From JBFKUL01 sp041635755 (GTDB lineage Bacteria > Pseudomonadota > Gammaproteobacteria > Burkholderiales > SG8-39): 32,382 nucleotides of DNA. Below the pieces are notes generated by a model. It searched no databases. It was not told the origin of the DNA and saw nothing but the letters and a program-made list of their open reading frames with translations. This document shows positions 15,718-23,718 of this stretch, piece after piece. A program made the translations under genes and the position numbers. Location of the stretch: positions 1 through 32,382 of the forward strand of contig JBFKUL010000003.1 in assembly GCA_041635755.1 (NCBI GenBank). Direction: 5' to 3'. Numbering within the stretch: position 1 is the first letter of the stretch; the number at the start of each line of letters is the position of its first letter.

Positions 15718-15737
15718 TAAAATGGCCCGGCATCTTA
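15718..15737. promoter_or_regulatory. overlapping divergent -10 boxes for thiD and rubredoxin
   Basis: In the 100-base divergent region, TAAAAT on the plus strand (15718-15723) could serve thiD with a leader of about 68 bases. TAAGAT on the minus strand (15732-15737) could serve rubredoxin with a leader of about 28 bases. The two boxes face each other. Neither has a good -35. No TPP riboswitch signature is seen in the thiD leader. Confidence 0.3.
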
Positions 15738-15797
15738 TCGCATTCCCCGACGCGGCCCGCCGCGCGCCGCGGAGCACCCGCCGGCGCGGCCTGTGAA

Positions 15798-16634
15798 ATG
15801 CCTGCATTGCCACCGATCGTGCTCACCTTTGCCGCCTCCGACCCCACCGGTGGCGCGGGAATGCAAGCCGATCTGCTGACGCTCGCAAGCATGGGATGTC
15901 ATCCGCTCTCGGTGCTCACCGCGCTGACGGTGCAGGATACGCGTGGCGTCGAGGCTATGCTCGCGATCGATCCGGAATGGGTGAGCGACCAGGCGCGCCG
16001 CCTGCTCGAGGACATGCCGGTCGCCGCGTTCAAGCTTGGCGTACTCGCGAGCGCGGCCAATGTCACCGCAATCGCCGAGATCGTGTCCGATTACCCTGAG
16101 GTGCCGGTGATCCTCGATCCGGTGCTCTCCTCCGGGCGCGGCGACGCGCTGGCGGGCGAGGATACGATCGAGGCGGTGCGCGAGTTGCTTCTGCCGCAAA
16201 CCACGATCGCGACGCCGAACAGCATCGAGGTGCGGCGCCTCGCCGAGGACGAGGACGACGCGTCCGAGCCCGAGCTCGACGAATGCGCGCAGCGCCTCGT
16301 CGGCTTGGGATGCGAGTACGTGCTCGTTACCGGCACCCACGAATCGACCGCGCACGAAGTCGTGAACACGCTCTATGGCGAGCGCGGCGTGGTGCGCGAG
16401 GATCGCTGGCGGCGCCTGCCCGGCAGCTACCACGGCTCGGGCTGCACGCTTGCCTCGGCAATCGCCGCCGCGTTGGCCAACGGCCTCAATCTTCCCGAGG
16501 CGGTGCGCGAGGCGCAGGAGTACACCTGGCAAGCGCTCGCCTCCGGCTTCCGGCCGGGCATGGGGCAGTTCCTCCCGGACCGCTTCTTCTGGGCGCGCGA
16601 GGTGGACGACGCCGTCGACGGCGGCTCACCGTGA
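15798..16634 (+). CDS. thiD: hydroxymethylpyrimidine/phosphomethylpyrimidine kinase
   Basis: ThiD phosphorylates HMP to HMP-P and HMP-PP for thiamine synthesis. The 278-residue ribokinase-fold protein has FAASDPTGGAGMQADLLTL at 11-29, ILDPVLSSGRG in the middle and the anion-hole motif GSGCTLAS (GSGC at 213-216). Length is typical. The ATG at the start of MPALPPIVLTFAASD is the only sensible one, though its ribosome site is weak. The stop overlaps the thiE GTG by GTGA, so the two are translationally coupled and make the two moieties' joining steps together. Confidence 0.95.
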   Translation: MPALPPIVLTFAASDPTGGAGMQADLLTLASMGCHPLSVLTALTVQDTRGVEAMLAIDPEWVSDQARRLLEDMPVAAFKLGVLASAANVTAIAEIVSDYPEVPVILDPVLSSGRGDALAGEDTIEAVRELLLPQTTIATPNSIEVRRLAEDEDDASEPELDECAQRLVGLGCEYVLVTGTHESTAHEVVNTLYGERGVVREDRWRRLPGSYHGSGCTLASAIAAALANGLNLPEAVREAQEYTWQALASGFRPGMGQFLPDRFFWAREVDDAVDGGSP

Positions 16635-17263
16635 CGCTGCGCGGCCTGTACGCGATTACACCAGCGCTCGAGGGCGAGGCGCTCCTTGCGCGCGTGCGCA
16701 GCGCGCTCGAAGGGGCCGGGCCCGGCTGCGTGCTGCAGTACCGCGGCAAGACGAGCGACGCGTCGCAGCGCTTGCAGGACGCGCGCGCGCTCGCGGCGCT
16801 GTGCCGCACGCACGGCGCCACGTACATCGTCAACGACGACCTCGAGCTCGCTCTCGCGGTGAACGCCGACGGGCTGCATCTTGGGCGCGAGGACGGCGAG
16901 CCGGCCGCGGCTCGAGCGCGCCTCGGCGCCAGGCTGCTCGGCGTCTCGTGCTATGACTCGCTCGAGCGCGCGCGCGCCGCGGTCGCCGCGGGTGCCGATT
17001 ACGTGGCGTTCGGCAGCGTGTTTTCCTCGAGCACCAAGCCCGGCGCGGTACGCGCGCCGCTCGCGCTGTTCGCCGCGGCGCGACCGCTCGGGGTGCCACT
17101 GGTCGCGATCGGCGGCATCACGCTCGACAATGCGCCGCAACTTCTGGCGGCGGGCGTCGATTGCGTCGCGGTGATCTCCGATCTGTTCGAGGCGCGCGAC
17201 ATCTCGTCGCGCGCGCGCGCGTTCACGCGCTTGTTCCACTCCAACGCCCTTTCCACGCCATGA
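16631..17263 (+). CDS. thiE: thiamine-phosphate synthase
   Basis: ThiE couples HMP-PP with thiazole phosphate to form thiamine monophosphate. The 210-residue TIM-barrel shows the family landmarks in order: LYAITP (6-11), LQYRGK (35-40), NDD (68-70), GLHLGRED (81-88), LLGVSCYDS (102-110), YVAFGSVFSSSTKPGA (124-139) and AIGGI. The start is GTG, overlapping the thiD stop by four bases (GTGA). The stop overlaps the hemL ATG (ATGA), so thiD-thiE-hemL is a tightly coupled operon. The substrate-binding VFSSSTKPGA loop is a mild variant of the usual FPTxTK form. Confidence 0.93.
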   Translation: MTLRGLYAITPALEGEALLARVRSALEGAGPGCVLQYRGKTSDASQRLQDARALAALCRTHGATYIVNDDLELALAVNADGLHLGREDGEPAAARARLGARLLGVSCYDSLERARAAVAAGADYVAFGSVFSSSTKPGAVRAPLALFAAARPLGVPLVAIGGITLDNAPQLLAAGVDCVAVISDLFEARDISSRARAFTRLFHSNALSTP

Positions 17264-18543
17264 GCAACAAAAACGAAACGCTGTACAACCGCGCGCAGCA
17301 AAGCATCCCTGCCGGCGTCAACTCGCCGGTGCGCGCGTTCCGCGCGGTCGGCGGCACGCCACCGTTTCTCGAGCGTGCCGCCGGTGCCTACCTTTGGGAC
17401 GCCGACGGCCGACGTTACATCGACTATGTCGGCTCGTGGGGACCGATGGTGGCCGGGCACACGCATCCGCAGGTGGTCGCGGCGGTGCAGGCGGCCGCCG
17501 CCCGCGCGCTGTCGTTCGGCGCACCGACCGAGGCCGAGATCGAGCTCGCCGAAATCCTCTGTCATCTGGTGCCGTCGGTCGAGCGGGTACGGCTGGTGTC
17601 TTCGGGCACCGAAGCTACCATGACCGCGATCCGGCTGGCGCGCGGCTTCACCGGGCGCAATGTGATCGTCAAGTTCGAGGGCTGTTACCACGGCCATGCC
17701 GACAGCCTGCTGGTCAAGGCGGGCTCGGGCGCGCTGACTTTCGGCAATCCGAGCTCGGCGGGCGTGCCGCCGGAGACCGCGGCGCACACGGTCGTGCTCG
17801 ATTACAACGACAGTGCACAGATCAAGGCGCTGTTCGAGGCGCGCGGCGCGCAGATCGCCGGCGTCATCGTCGAGCCGGTTGCGGGCAACATGAACCTCGT
17901 GCTGCCCGCAGCGGGGTTCCTCGAGACATTGCGCGCGCAGTGCAGCACCCACGGTGCGCTGCTCATCTTTGACGAGGTCATGACCGGCTTTCGGGTCGCA
18001 CTGGGCGGCGCACAGCAACGCTTTGGCATCAAGCCCGACCTGACCACGCTCGGCAAGGTGATCGGCGGCGGCTTGCCGGTGGGCGCGGTAGGCGGCCGGC
18101 GCGAGATCATGGAGCAGATTGCGCCGCTCGGCCCCGTGTACCAGGCCGGGACGCTTTCGGGAAATCCCGTGGCGGTCGCCGCGGGCCTTGCGACTCTCAG
18201 GCTGGTCGCGCAGCCTGGTTTTCTCGAGCGCGTCGAGGCCAGCACGCGCGCCCTGACCGAAGGTCTGGCGGCGGCGGCGGCGAAATCGGGCGTGACATTC
18301 TCGGCTCAGCACGCGGGCAGCATGTTCGGGTTGTACTTCCGTGCCTCGCCACCGAGGAGCTTTGCCGAGGTCATGCAATGCGACCGCGAACGCTTCAACC
18401 GCTTTTTTCACGCCATGCTCGGCCGCGGCGTGTATCTCGCGCCCTCGGCCTACGAGGCGGGCTTCGTCTCGGCCGCGCACGGCGCGGCCGAGATCGAGGC
18501 GACGCTCGCGGCGGCGCGCGAGAGCTTCGCGGCGCTCGGCTAG
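17260..18543 (+). CDS. hemL: glutamate-1-semialdehyde 2,1-aminomutase
   Basis: HemL converts glutamate-1-semialdehyde to 5-aminolevulinate in the C5 route to haem and other tetrapyrroles. The 427-residue PLP enzyme has IPAGVNSPVRAFRAVGG (16-32), the SSGTEATMTAIRLAR loop (114-128), GCYHGHAD (141-148), LIFDEVMTGFR (235-245) and the PLP lysine Lys266 in TTLGKVIGGG. It is complete. The ATG overlaps the thiE stop (ATGA). Presence of HemL means 5-aminolevulinate comes from glutamyl-tRNA, as in most betaproteobacteria. Its stop lies one base from the convergent mtgA stop. Confidence 0.97.
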   Translation: MSNKNETLYNRAQQSIPAGVNSPVRAFRAVGGTPPFLERAAGAYLWDADGRRYIDYVGSWGPMVAGHTHPQVVAAVQAAAARALSFGAPTEAEIELAEILCHLVPSVERVRLVSSGTEATMTAIRLARGFTGRNVIVKFEGCYHGHADSLLVKAGSGALTFGNPSSAGVPPETAAHTVVLDYNDSAQIKALFEARGAQIAGVIVEPVAGNMNLVLPAAGFLETLRAQCSTHGALLIFDEVMTGFRVALGGAQQRFGIKPDLTTLGKVIGGGLPVGAVGGRREIMEQIAPLGPVYQAGTLSGNPVAVAAGLATLRLVAQPGFLERVEASTRALTEGLAAAAAKSGVTFSAQHAGSMFGLYFRASPPRSFAEVMQCDRERFNRFFHAMLGRGVYLAPSAYEAGFVSAAHGAAEIEATLAAARESFAALG

Positions 18544-18544
18544 C

Positions 18545-19264
18545 TCAGGGAATCTGCACCGCGCTCATGCGCGCGCGGATGGTGTCGATGCGCCCAACGA
18601 GGTACGGGGTGCGCTCGCCGCGCTCGTAGCGGCGCGGGCTCGGCAGCACGGCGGCCAGCCACGCCGCCTGCTCGGCATCGAGCGAGGCGGCGGTAATGCC
18701 GAAATGGTGACGTGCCGCGGCTTCGGCACCGAACACTTCGTCGCCCCACTCGGCGACGTTCAGGTAGAGCTCGAGGATGCGGCGCTTGCTCAGCGTCGTC
18801 TCGAGCATCCACGTGATGATCGCTTCCTGGCCCTTCCTCACCCAGGAACGCTTGCCCGAAAGGAACAGGTTTTTCGCCAATTGCTGGCTGATGGTCGATG
18901 CGCCCGAAACGACCCGCCCGCGGCGTTCGTTTTTTTCGATCGCCTTCTGAATCGCCTCCCAGTCGAAGCCCTCATGGTCGATGAACTTCGCATCCTCGGC
19001 GGCGACCACCGCGCGCTTGAGCTGCGTTGAAATACGCTCGTACGGCACCCAGTGCTGGCGCAGTCGCGCGCGGGGCGACTTCTCCTGCAGACGTTCGAGC
19101 CGTGCCTGCATGAACGCCGTGGCGGACGGGTTTTGCCAGTTCCACCAGAGCACGTGGGCGTAGTACCAGGCCTGCACCGCGAACACCACGAAGACCAGGG
19201 CGCCCACGGTGTAGCTGAGTGCCCTCAGTGCCCGCCGGACGACGCTCCGCGTACGCCTCGCCAT
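18545..19264 (-). CDS. mtgA: monofunctional biosynthetic peptidoglycan transglycosylase
   Basis: MtgA polymerises lipid II into glycan strands at the periplasmic face of the inner membrane. The 239-residue protein has an N-terminal anchor helix at about 17-41 and a GT51 domain. Catalytic Glu90 is in VVAAEDAKFIDHEGFD, followed by STISQQLAKNLFL (123-135), the RKGQEAIITWMLE stretch and LELYLNVAEWG (164-174). The start is the ATG five bases after the aroE stop, just before the basic MARRTR leader. It is the last gene of the minus-strand run from tonB or aroE. Confidence 0.96.
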   Translation of the reverse strand: MARRTRSVVRRALRALSYTVGALVFVVFAVQAWYYAHVLWWNWQNPSATAFMQARLERLQEKSPRARLRQHWVPYERISTQLKRAVVAAEDAKFIDHEGFDWEAIQKAIEKNERRGRVVSGASTISQQLAKNLFLSGKRSWVRKGQEAIITWMLETTLSKRRILELYLNVAEWGDEVFGAEAAARHHFGITAASLDAEQAAWLAAVLPSPRRYERGERTPYLVGRIDTIRARMSAVQIP

Positions 19265-19269
19265 GACCC

Positions 19270-20076
19270 TCAGCGCGCGCGCAGCGCGGCGAGCACCGGG
19301 CCCGTGGCGGGCCGCACGCCACGCCACAGAAAGAACGATTCGGCCGCCTGCTCGACCAGCATGCCGCTGCCGTCGCACGCATGCGCGCCTTCTGCGCGCG
19401 CCCAGGCGAGGAACGGCGTGTCGTGGCCGTACACCATGTCGTAAGCGAATCCCCGGGAGGCGATCAACCGCGCAGGCAACGCGGGCGCCTCCCCCGTGAG
19501 CCCCGCGGAGGTGGCGTTGACAATCAGCTCGAAGGACTCCCCAGCGAGCGCGTCGTAAGCGCAGGCCGAGACCGCTGCCGCCGCCAGGCGCTTCGCCAAG
19601 GCGCGCGCCTTGGCGATCGTGCGGTTGGCAATCACGAGACGCGCCACCCCCGCATCGAGCAGCGGCGCGGCCACGCCTTGCGCCGCACCGCCCGCGCCCA
19701 TCAGCAGGACGCGTTTGCCCGCGAGCGCGATACCGAGGTTTGCCTGGAGGTCGCGCACCAGGCCGACGCCATCGGTGTTGTCGCCGCGCGGCGCCGGGCC
19801 GTCGAGCACCAGCGTGTTGACGGCCAGTGCAGCACGCGCCCGCTCGCTGAGTGCCGCGCAATAGCGGTACGCCTGGTCCTTGAACGGCAGCGTGACATTC
19901 GCACCGCGACCGCCCGCCGCGCGAAAAGCGTCGACCGTGCGCGCAAAACCCTCGAGCGGCGCCTCGATGCGCCGGTAGTCGATATCCTGGCCGGTCTGGC
20001 GCGCGAACTCGGCGTGAATCCACGGCGACTTCGAGTGCGCCACCGGATTTCCGATCACTGCGTAGCGATCCGCCAT
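19270..20076 (-). CDS. aroE: shikimate dehydrogenase (NADP+)
   Basis: AroE reduces 3-dehydroshikimate to shikimate with NADPH. The 268-residue protein has GNPVAHSKSP (9-18), NVTLPFK with catalytic Lys66, DNTDG with Asp102, and the nucleotide-binding GAGGAAQG (127-134) followed by VIANRT. Length and residues fit AroE rather than the YdiB paralogue. The best ribosome-site match (AGGA) lies 14 bases upstream, further than usual. A second shikimate-pathway gene, aroQ, lies about 6.7 kb away on the opposite strand. Confidence 0.96.
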   Translation of the reverse strand: MADRYAVIGNPVAHSKSPWIHAEFARQTGQDIDYRRIEAPLEGFARTVDAFRAAGGRGANVTLPFKDQAYRYCAALSERARAALAVNTLVLDGPAPRGDNTDGVGLVRDLQANLGIALAGKRVLLMGAGGAAQGVAAPLLDAGVARLVIANRTIAKARALAKRLAAAAVSACAYDALAGESFELIVNATSAGLTGEAPALPARLIASRGFAYDMVYGHDTPFLAWARAEGAHACDGSGMLVEQAAESFFLWRGVRPATGPVLAALRAR

Positions 20077-20165
20077 ATTGCGCTATTCGTTCCTAAGGAC
20101 GACTGCCGTCGGCGAGCGGGAATTCCGCGGCGACCGGCAGGGCGCGGAAGGCTCCGGTGCAAAGC

Positions 20166-20196
20166 GCCGGAAGGGGCCCGACCCTCCTGCTCCGGC
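20166..20196 (-). terminator. hairpin downstream of tonB, possible terminator
   Basis: Right after the tonB stop, an outer 6-bp stem (GCCGGA/TCCGGC) encloses an inner AGGG/CCCT pairing. On the minus strand it is followed by GCTTTGC rather than a true T-run. It lies in the 131-base tonB-aroE gap. I see no other structure there, and no clear aroE promoter. Confidence 0.35.
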
Positions 20197-20207
20197 CTTG
20201 TGGCTCG

Positions 20208-21125
20208 CTACTCCGTCCAGATCTTGTCTCCCTGCCCGAAGAACCACGTGCGGGTGATCACCAGCAGATCGGTGTCGCGGCGGATGCTGGCGGGAAACGG
20301 CGCAAACGGCGAGGCCATGCGCACGATCTTGAAGGCGGCGGCGTCGAGCACCTTGAGACCCGAGGAGCGGTCGAGCTCGACCGCCTCGACCGAACCATCC
20401 GGTTTGATGGTCACCGTGAGGCGCAGGTTCCCGTACAGCTTGCCCCGCGCCTCCGCCGGATAGTTGAGCGTACCGACGCGCTCGATTTTGTGGCGCCAGT
20501 CCTCCTCGTACTGTGCAAAGCGGTATTCGGAGGCGCGAGCGCCGATGAACTTCTTTCTCGGCCGTTTCTGATAATCATCGATCTGCCGGTCGATCTGCGC
20601 CTGCAGCCGCATCGCGGCAAGCGACAAGTCGGCCAGGTCACGTCCGCTGAGTTTCGGCGCCGCTTCCTCGACAGGCACGGGCACCGGCTTGGGCGGCTCG
20701 GGCGGCACGGCGCTGCGCGCCTCTCGCGCCTGCGCGAGGAGGCGCTGCTGCTGCGCCTCGAGCTGCTGCACGCGCACTTGCGCCTGCGCCAAGTCCTTGC
20801 CCGGATCGGGCGGCTTGGCCACCCGCAGCGGCGACTTGGCACGACGGTTCTCCTCGGTGTCGCCGCCGCGGTCGAGGTTCACCTGCGCCAGCGCCTCCGC
20901 CTTGACAGGCTTCTCCTCGGTCTTGGCGTTGACCAGGATCACTTCGAGCGCCTGATTCGCCTTGTCGACGCGCAGCGACGCGGGAAACTGGAAGTGAAAC
21001 GAGAGCGCAACGCTGTGCAGCAACAGCGACGCCGCGAACGAAGCGGCCAGCACGCGCGATTGACGGTCCAGACCCGCCCAGAAATCGAGCGGGTGAAGAA
21101 TCGGGCTCGCGAAAGTTGCCTGCAA
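20208..21125 (-). CDS. tonB: TonB-family energy transducer
   Basis: This 305-residue protein has one N-terminal membrane helix (about 25-45), a coiled-coil-like Gln/Ala-rich stretch (about 113-137), a Pro/Val/Glu-rich spacer near 142-156 and a C-terminal TonB domain from about 210. The last contains YPAEARGKLYGNLRLTVTI, DGSVEAVELDRSSG and the final DAAAFKIVRMASPF segment. TonB transmits proton-motive force from the inner membrane to outer-membrane receptors. No exbB or exbD is adjacent, so it must share them or have another role. The start is TTG, with GAGG upstream, because no in-frame ATG precedes the membrane helix. Its substrate receptor is unknown. Confidence 0.85.
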   Translation of the reverse strand: MQATFASPILHPLDFWAGLDRQSRVLAASFAASLLLHSVALSFHFQFPASLRVDKANQALEVILVNAKTEEKPVKAEALAQVNLDRGGDTEENRRAKSPLRVAKPPDPGKDLAQAQVRVQQLEAQQQRLLAQAREARSAVPPEPPKPVPVPVEEAAPKLSGRDLADLSLAAMRLQAQIDRQIDDYQKRPRKKFIGARASEYRFAQYEEDWRHKIERVGTLNYPAEARGKLYGNLRLTVTIKPDGSVEAVELDRSSGLKVLDAAAFKIVRMASPFAPFPASIRRDTDLLVITRTWFFGQGDKIWTE

Positions 21126-21153
21126 ACGCGCCTCGGTGAATGCGGTCGCGGAT

Positions 21154-21159
21154 ATTGTA
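21154..21159 (-). promoter_or_regulatory. putative -10 box of tonB
   Basis: TACAAT on the minus strand lies in the 39-base gap after the RNB nuclease stop, about 28 bases before the tonB TTG. The -35 region is poor. It would allow tonB to be transcribed independently of the nuclease gene. Confidence 0.25.
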
Positions 21160-21164
21160 GGGCT

Positions 21165-23048
21165 TTAGCGCTCGAGCGGGGCGTCCTGCGACACACTCTC
21201 GGCGGGCACTGCAACGAGCGTCTCGCGATAGGTGCACGCGAGGGTCAGCTCGAGCAGATCAACCTCGCCCAGCTCGAGGCGCACGCGCACGCCCGGCTCG
21301 AGCACCGGCAGCGACGGCACCCGCTGGGTGAGCGGCATGCGATCCAGGCGCACCACGTTTTCCCGCAATACCGTCGCCTCGATCGAGGTCACCCGCTCCT
21401 GCAGCAGCCAGCGCAGGCACCAGTAATCCTCCATGGTGCGCTGATGCTCGTCATAACGCGCATGCGTCACTTCATAAGCGCGCACGGCGGAGAGCAGCGT
21501 TTCGGAGTTGCGCGCAAAAGGAGGGCGGCGCCCGGCAAGCGATGCCGCGAGCTGCCACTGGTTCAGAAGATCGACGTAGCGCCGCAGCGGCGAGCTCATC
21601 CAGGCGTAGCACGATACCCCAAGGCCTTCGTGCCCTTCCGGGTGCACGCTCATGCGCACCTTGCCCGAGGATTGCACCCGAAAGATCGCCGCAACGTCGC
21701 GCTCGGCAAGCTGCTCGCCCCAGGACGTGTTGGCAAGGATCATCAGCTCGGAAACCAGCTTGTCGAGCGGCGCGCCGCGCCGGCGCGGCTCGATCCTGAT
21801 GCGGGCGCCCTCGACGCGGAACACATAGTCGAGCACCCCCGTATTGACGCTTGGCTTGCCGCGTGTGGCTTCGAGCGCGTTCGCCAGGCGCCACAGCGTG
21901 CGTAGCTCGTCCTCGTAGGCAAGGCCGGCCTTGCCACCGGACTCGAAGGCCTGGTTGATGACCTCGTAGTCGGAATGGCGGAGGTTGGCCGCGACTCGAA
22001 TGCGTTCCAGACGCGAGTGCCGGCCACGCACCGTCAGATCGCCCGCCGCCACGTTCAGATACAGCGACACCGCCGGCCGCACGCCGCCGGCATCGAGCGA
22101 GAAACGCTCGATGACGTCCGGCGGCAGCATGGTGAACTTGTGGCCCGGCATGTACGCGGTCATCAGACGCTCGCGCGCGATCGCATCGAGCGCCGAGCCG
22201 GGCGCGAAGCCGAGCGCCGGGGCCGCGATGTGGATGCCGACTCGCAGCTCGTCCTCCGAGACCCGCGTCACGGAAAAGGCGTCGTCGATCTCGATCGTGC
22301 CGATGTCATCGAGACTGAAGGCATCGACCTCGGCGAGCGGCAGCTCCTCGGGCAGCAAAGGCGCCCCGTGCGGGGGAAACGAGGTGCCGCGCGGGAAGAA
22401 CTCGAACAGGAAGCGGTTGAGGTGAAAATCGTGACTGTCCGCGATCAGGCCGCAGCGATCGAGCAGGCGCGTCGGCGTCAGGCCGGACTGCTTGCACGCC
22501 TGCTCGAACGCTTTGGTTTGCGGCTTATTGCGGTCCGGCGCGTAGAGCAGCTCGTCGCGCAGCGCCGCGATCTCAGGCGGGCACTCGAAACGCAGCAGCC
22601 GCTCGGCCCAGGCAGCGATGTCCTCCTGGATACGCTTTTTCTTCTCGATGCTGGCGAGCGCGACCTTCAGCGTTTCCTCGGGCGCCGCCTGGTAGCGCCC
22701 GCGCCCGCGCCGATAGAAATACATCGGCGCCGAGTGCAACTTGAAAAGTACGCCGGCCGCCTCCCGCGGGTGCGGCTCGCGGCCGACGTATTCGCGCGCC
22801 AGCTCGCCGAACGTGAACTCGCCTCGGCCGCAGCACTGCCACAGGAAGTCGGTATCGAGCTCGCCGGCGAAAGCGTGCGCCTGTTCGAGCAGCTCCGCGC
22901 CGCTGGGCCGCTCGAAATGCATCAGCACATTCGCCGCCTTGACCTTGGAGCGCTTGCCGTGCGGGCTTTCCACCTGCACCGAAGCGGGTGCCTGCGCGAG
23001 TACCGCGCCCACCTTGAACTCGCCGTCTTCCTCGTAGAGAACTTGCAT
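21165..23048 (-). CDS. RNB-domain exoribonuclease (RNase II/R family)
   Basis: This 627-residue protein has an N-terminal region with no clear cold-shock domain, then the RNB catalytic domain. The metal-binding stretch SLDDIGTIEIDDAFSV (about 245-260) aligns with the four catalytic Asp of RNase II as Asp247, Glu253, Asp255 and Asp256, so the second position is Glu. The RNA-clamping segment SSPLRRYVDLLNQWQL and a C-terminal S1-like beta region follow. The family degrades RNA 3' to 5'. The Glu variant and overall length fit the shorter RNB proteins of betaproteobacteria rather than classic RNase R. The ATG is chosen because an upstream GTG would precede the promoter-like TATAAT. tonB and aroE follow, a conserved order in this group. 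Confidence 0.88.
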   Translation of the reverse strand: MQVLYEEDGEFKVGAVLAQAPASVQVESPHGKRSKVKAANVLMHFERPSGAELLEQAHAFAGELDTDFLWQCCGRGEFTFGELAREYVGREPHPREAAGVLFKLHSAPMYFYRRGRGRYQAAPEETLKVALASIEKKKRIQEDIAAWAERLLRFECPPEIAALRDELLYAPDRNKPQTKAFEQACKQSGLTPTRLLDRCGLIADSHDFHLNRFLFEFFPRGTSFPPHGAPLLPEELPLAEVDAFSLDDIGTIEIDDAFSVTRVSEDELRVGIHIAAPALGFAPGSALDAIARERLMTAYMPGHKFTMLPPDVIERFSLDAGGVRPAVSLYLNVAAGDLTVRGRHSRLERIRVAANLRHSDYEVINQAFESGGKAGLAYEDELRTLWRLANALEATRGKPSVNTGVLDYVFRVEGARIRIEPRRRGAPLDKLVSELMILANTSWGEQLAERDVAAIFRVQSSGKVRMSVHPEGHEGLGVSCYAWMSSPLRRYVDLLNQWQLAASLAGRRPPFARNSETLLSAVRAYEVTHARYDEHQRTMEDYWCLRWLLQERVTSIEATVLRENVVRLDRMPLTQRVPSLPVLEPGVRVRLELGEVDLLELTLACTYRETLVAVPAESVSQDAPLER

Positions 23049-23069
23049 GTCGCGCGCGGGAAACAGACG

Positions 23070-23075
23070 ATTATA
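23070..23075 (-). promoter_or_regulatory. putative -10 box of the RNB nuclease gene
   Basis: A perfect TATAAT on the minus strand lies 21 bases before the ATG, in a 63-base gap that is otherwise almost pure G and C. The -35 position (GTCGGC) matches poorly. The leader would be about 15 bases. Confidence 0.4.
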
Positions 23076-23111
23076 GGCGAGCCGGCGCGCGCGCCGACCC
23101 ACGCCGCGCGA

Positions 23112-23684
23112 TCAGGCGCGCTCGAGTCCCGCGAACGCGACAATGCGCGGCAGATGCTCCGCAAAGGACTGCATCGTGTGGTCGCCGCCGTCGCGGATGA
23201 TGCAGCGTGCACCCTCGTACCTGCGGGCGGCCTCGCGCCAGTCGAGCACCTCGTCGCCCGTCTCGAGCAGTAGCAGGTAGCGCTCTGGATCGACGCGCGG
23301 CACTTCCAGCGCGCGCCAAGCTTCGAGGTGCTCGCGGGTCAGTGCGTAGCGCTCGCCCGTATAAAGGTTTTGCTGCGCCCCGAGCTCGCGCTCCAGTCCG
23401 AGATGCGGCCGGATCGCCGGGTTGACCAGTACCGCGCGCGCCGCGTGGCGCTCTGCGAACCAGGTGGCGTAGAAGCCTCCGAGCGAGCTTCCGACAAAGG
23501 TTACGTGCCTCGTGTCGTGACGCGCGAGCTCGCCCTCGATGACACGCACGGCCTCCCACGGCAGGTGCGGCAACGCCGGGCACACGAAGCGCGGGCCCAG
23601 GCCGCGCGCCTCCATATACGTCTGCAGGGTGCGTGCCTTATGCGAGGACGGCGCACTATTGAAGCCGTGCAGATAGAGAATCAT
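23112..23684 (-). CDS. yqiA: YqiA-type alpha/beta-hydrolase (esterase)
   Basis: This 190-residue serine hydrolase belongs to the YqiA/YcfP family. It starts MILYLHGFNSAPSSHKA (oxyanion HGF), has the nucleophile elbow GSSLGGFYAT with Ser67, an acidic residue near 144 (ETGDEVLD) and a C-terminal catalytic His169 in GGDHTM. The family shows activity on short-chain esters; the natural substrate is unknown. The ATG before the HGF segment is chosen; a TTG five codons upstream is less likely. It lies between a small membrane protein gene and the RNB nuclease on the same strand. Confidence 0.9.
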   Translation of the reverse strand: MILYLHGFNSAPSSHKARTLQTYMEARGLGPRFVCPALPHLPWEAVRVIEGELARHDTRHVTFVGSSLGGFYATWFAERHAARAVLVNPAIRPHLGLERELGAQQNLYTGERYALTREHLEAWRALEVPRVDPERYLLLLETGDEVLDWREAARRYEGARCIIRDGGDHTMQSFAEHLPRIVAFAGLERA

Positions 23685-23718
23685 GCGCCGGGCGTCCAAC
23701 GCTCGGGCGCATCCGTCC

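Noticed and set aside
15724..15797. TPP riboswitch in the thiD leader
   Set aside because: The conserved CUGAGA and CCUGAUC-type segments are absent.
23049..23102. Upstream GTG start (23102) for the RNB nuclease
   Set aside because: It would place the TATAAT box inside the gene and add an Arg-rich 18-residue extension without family support.
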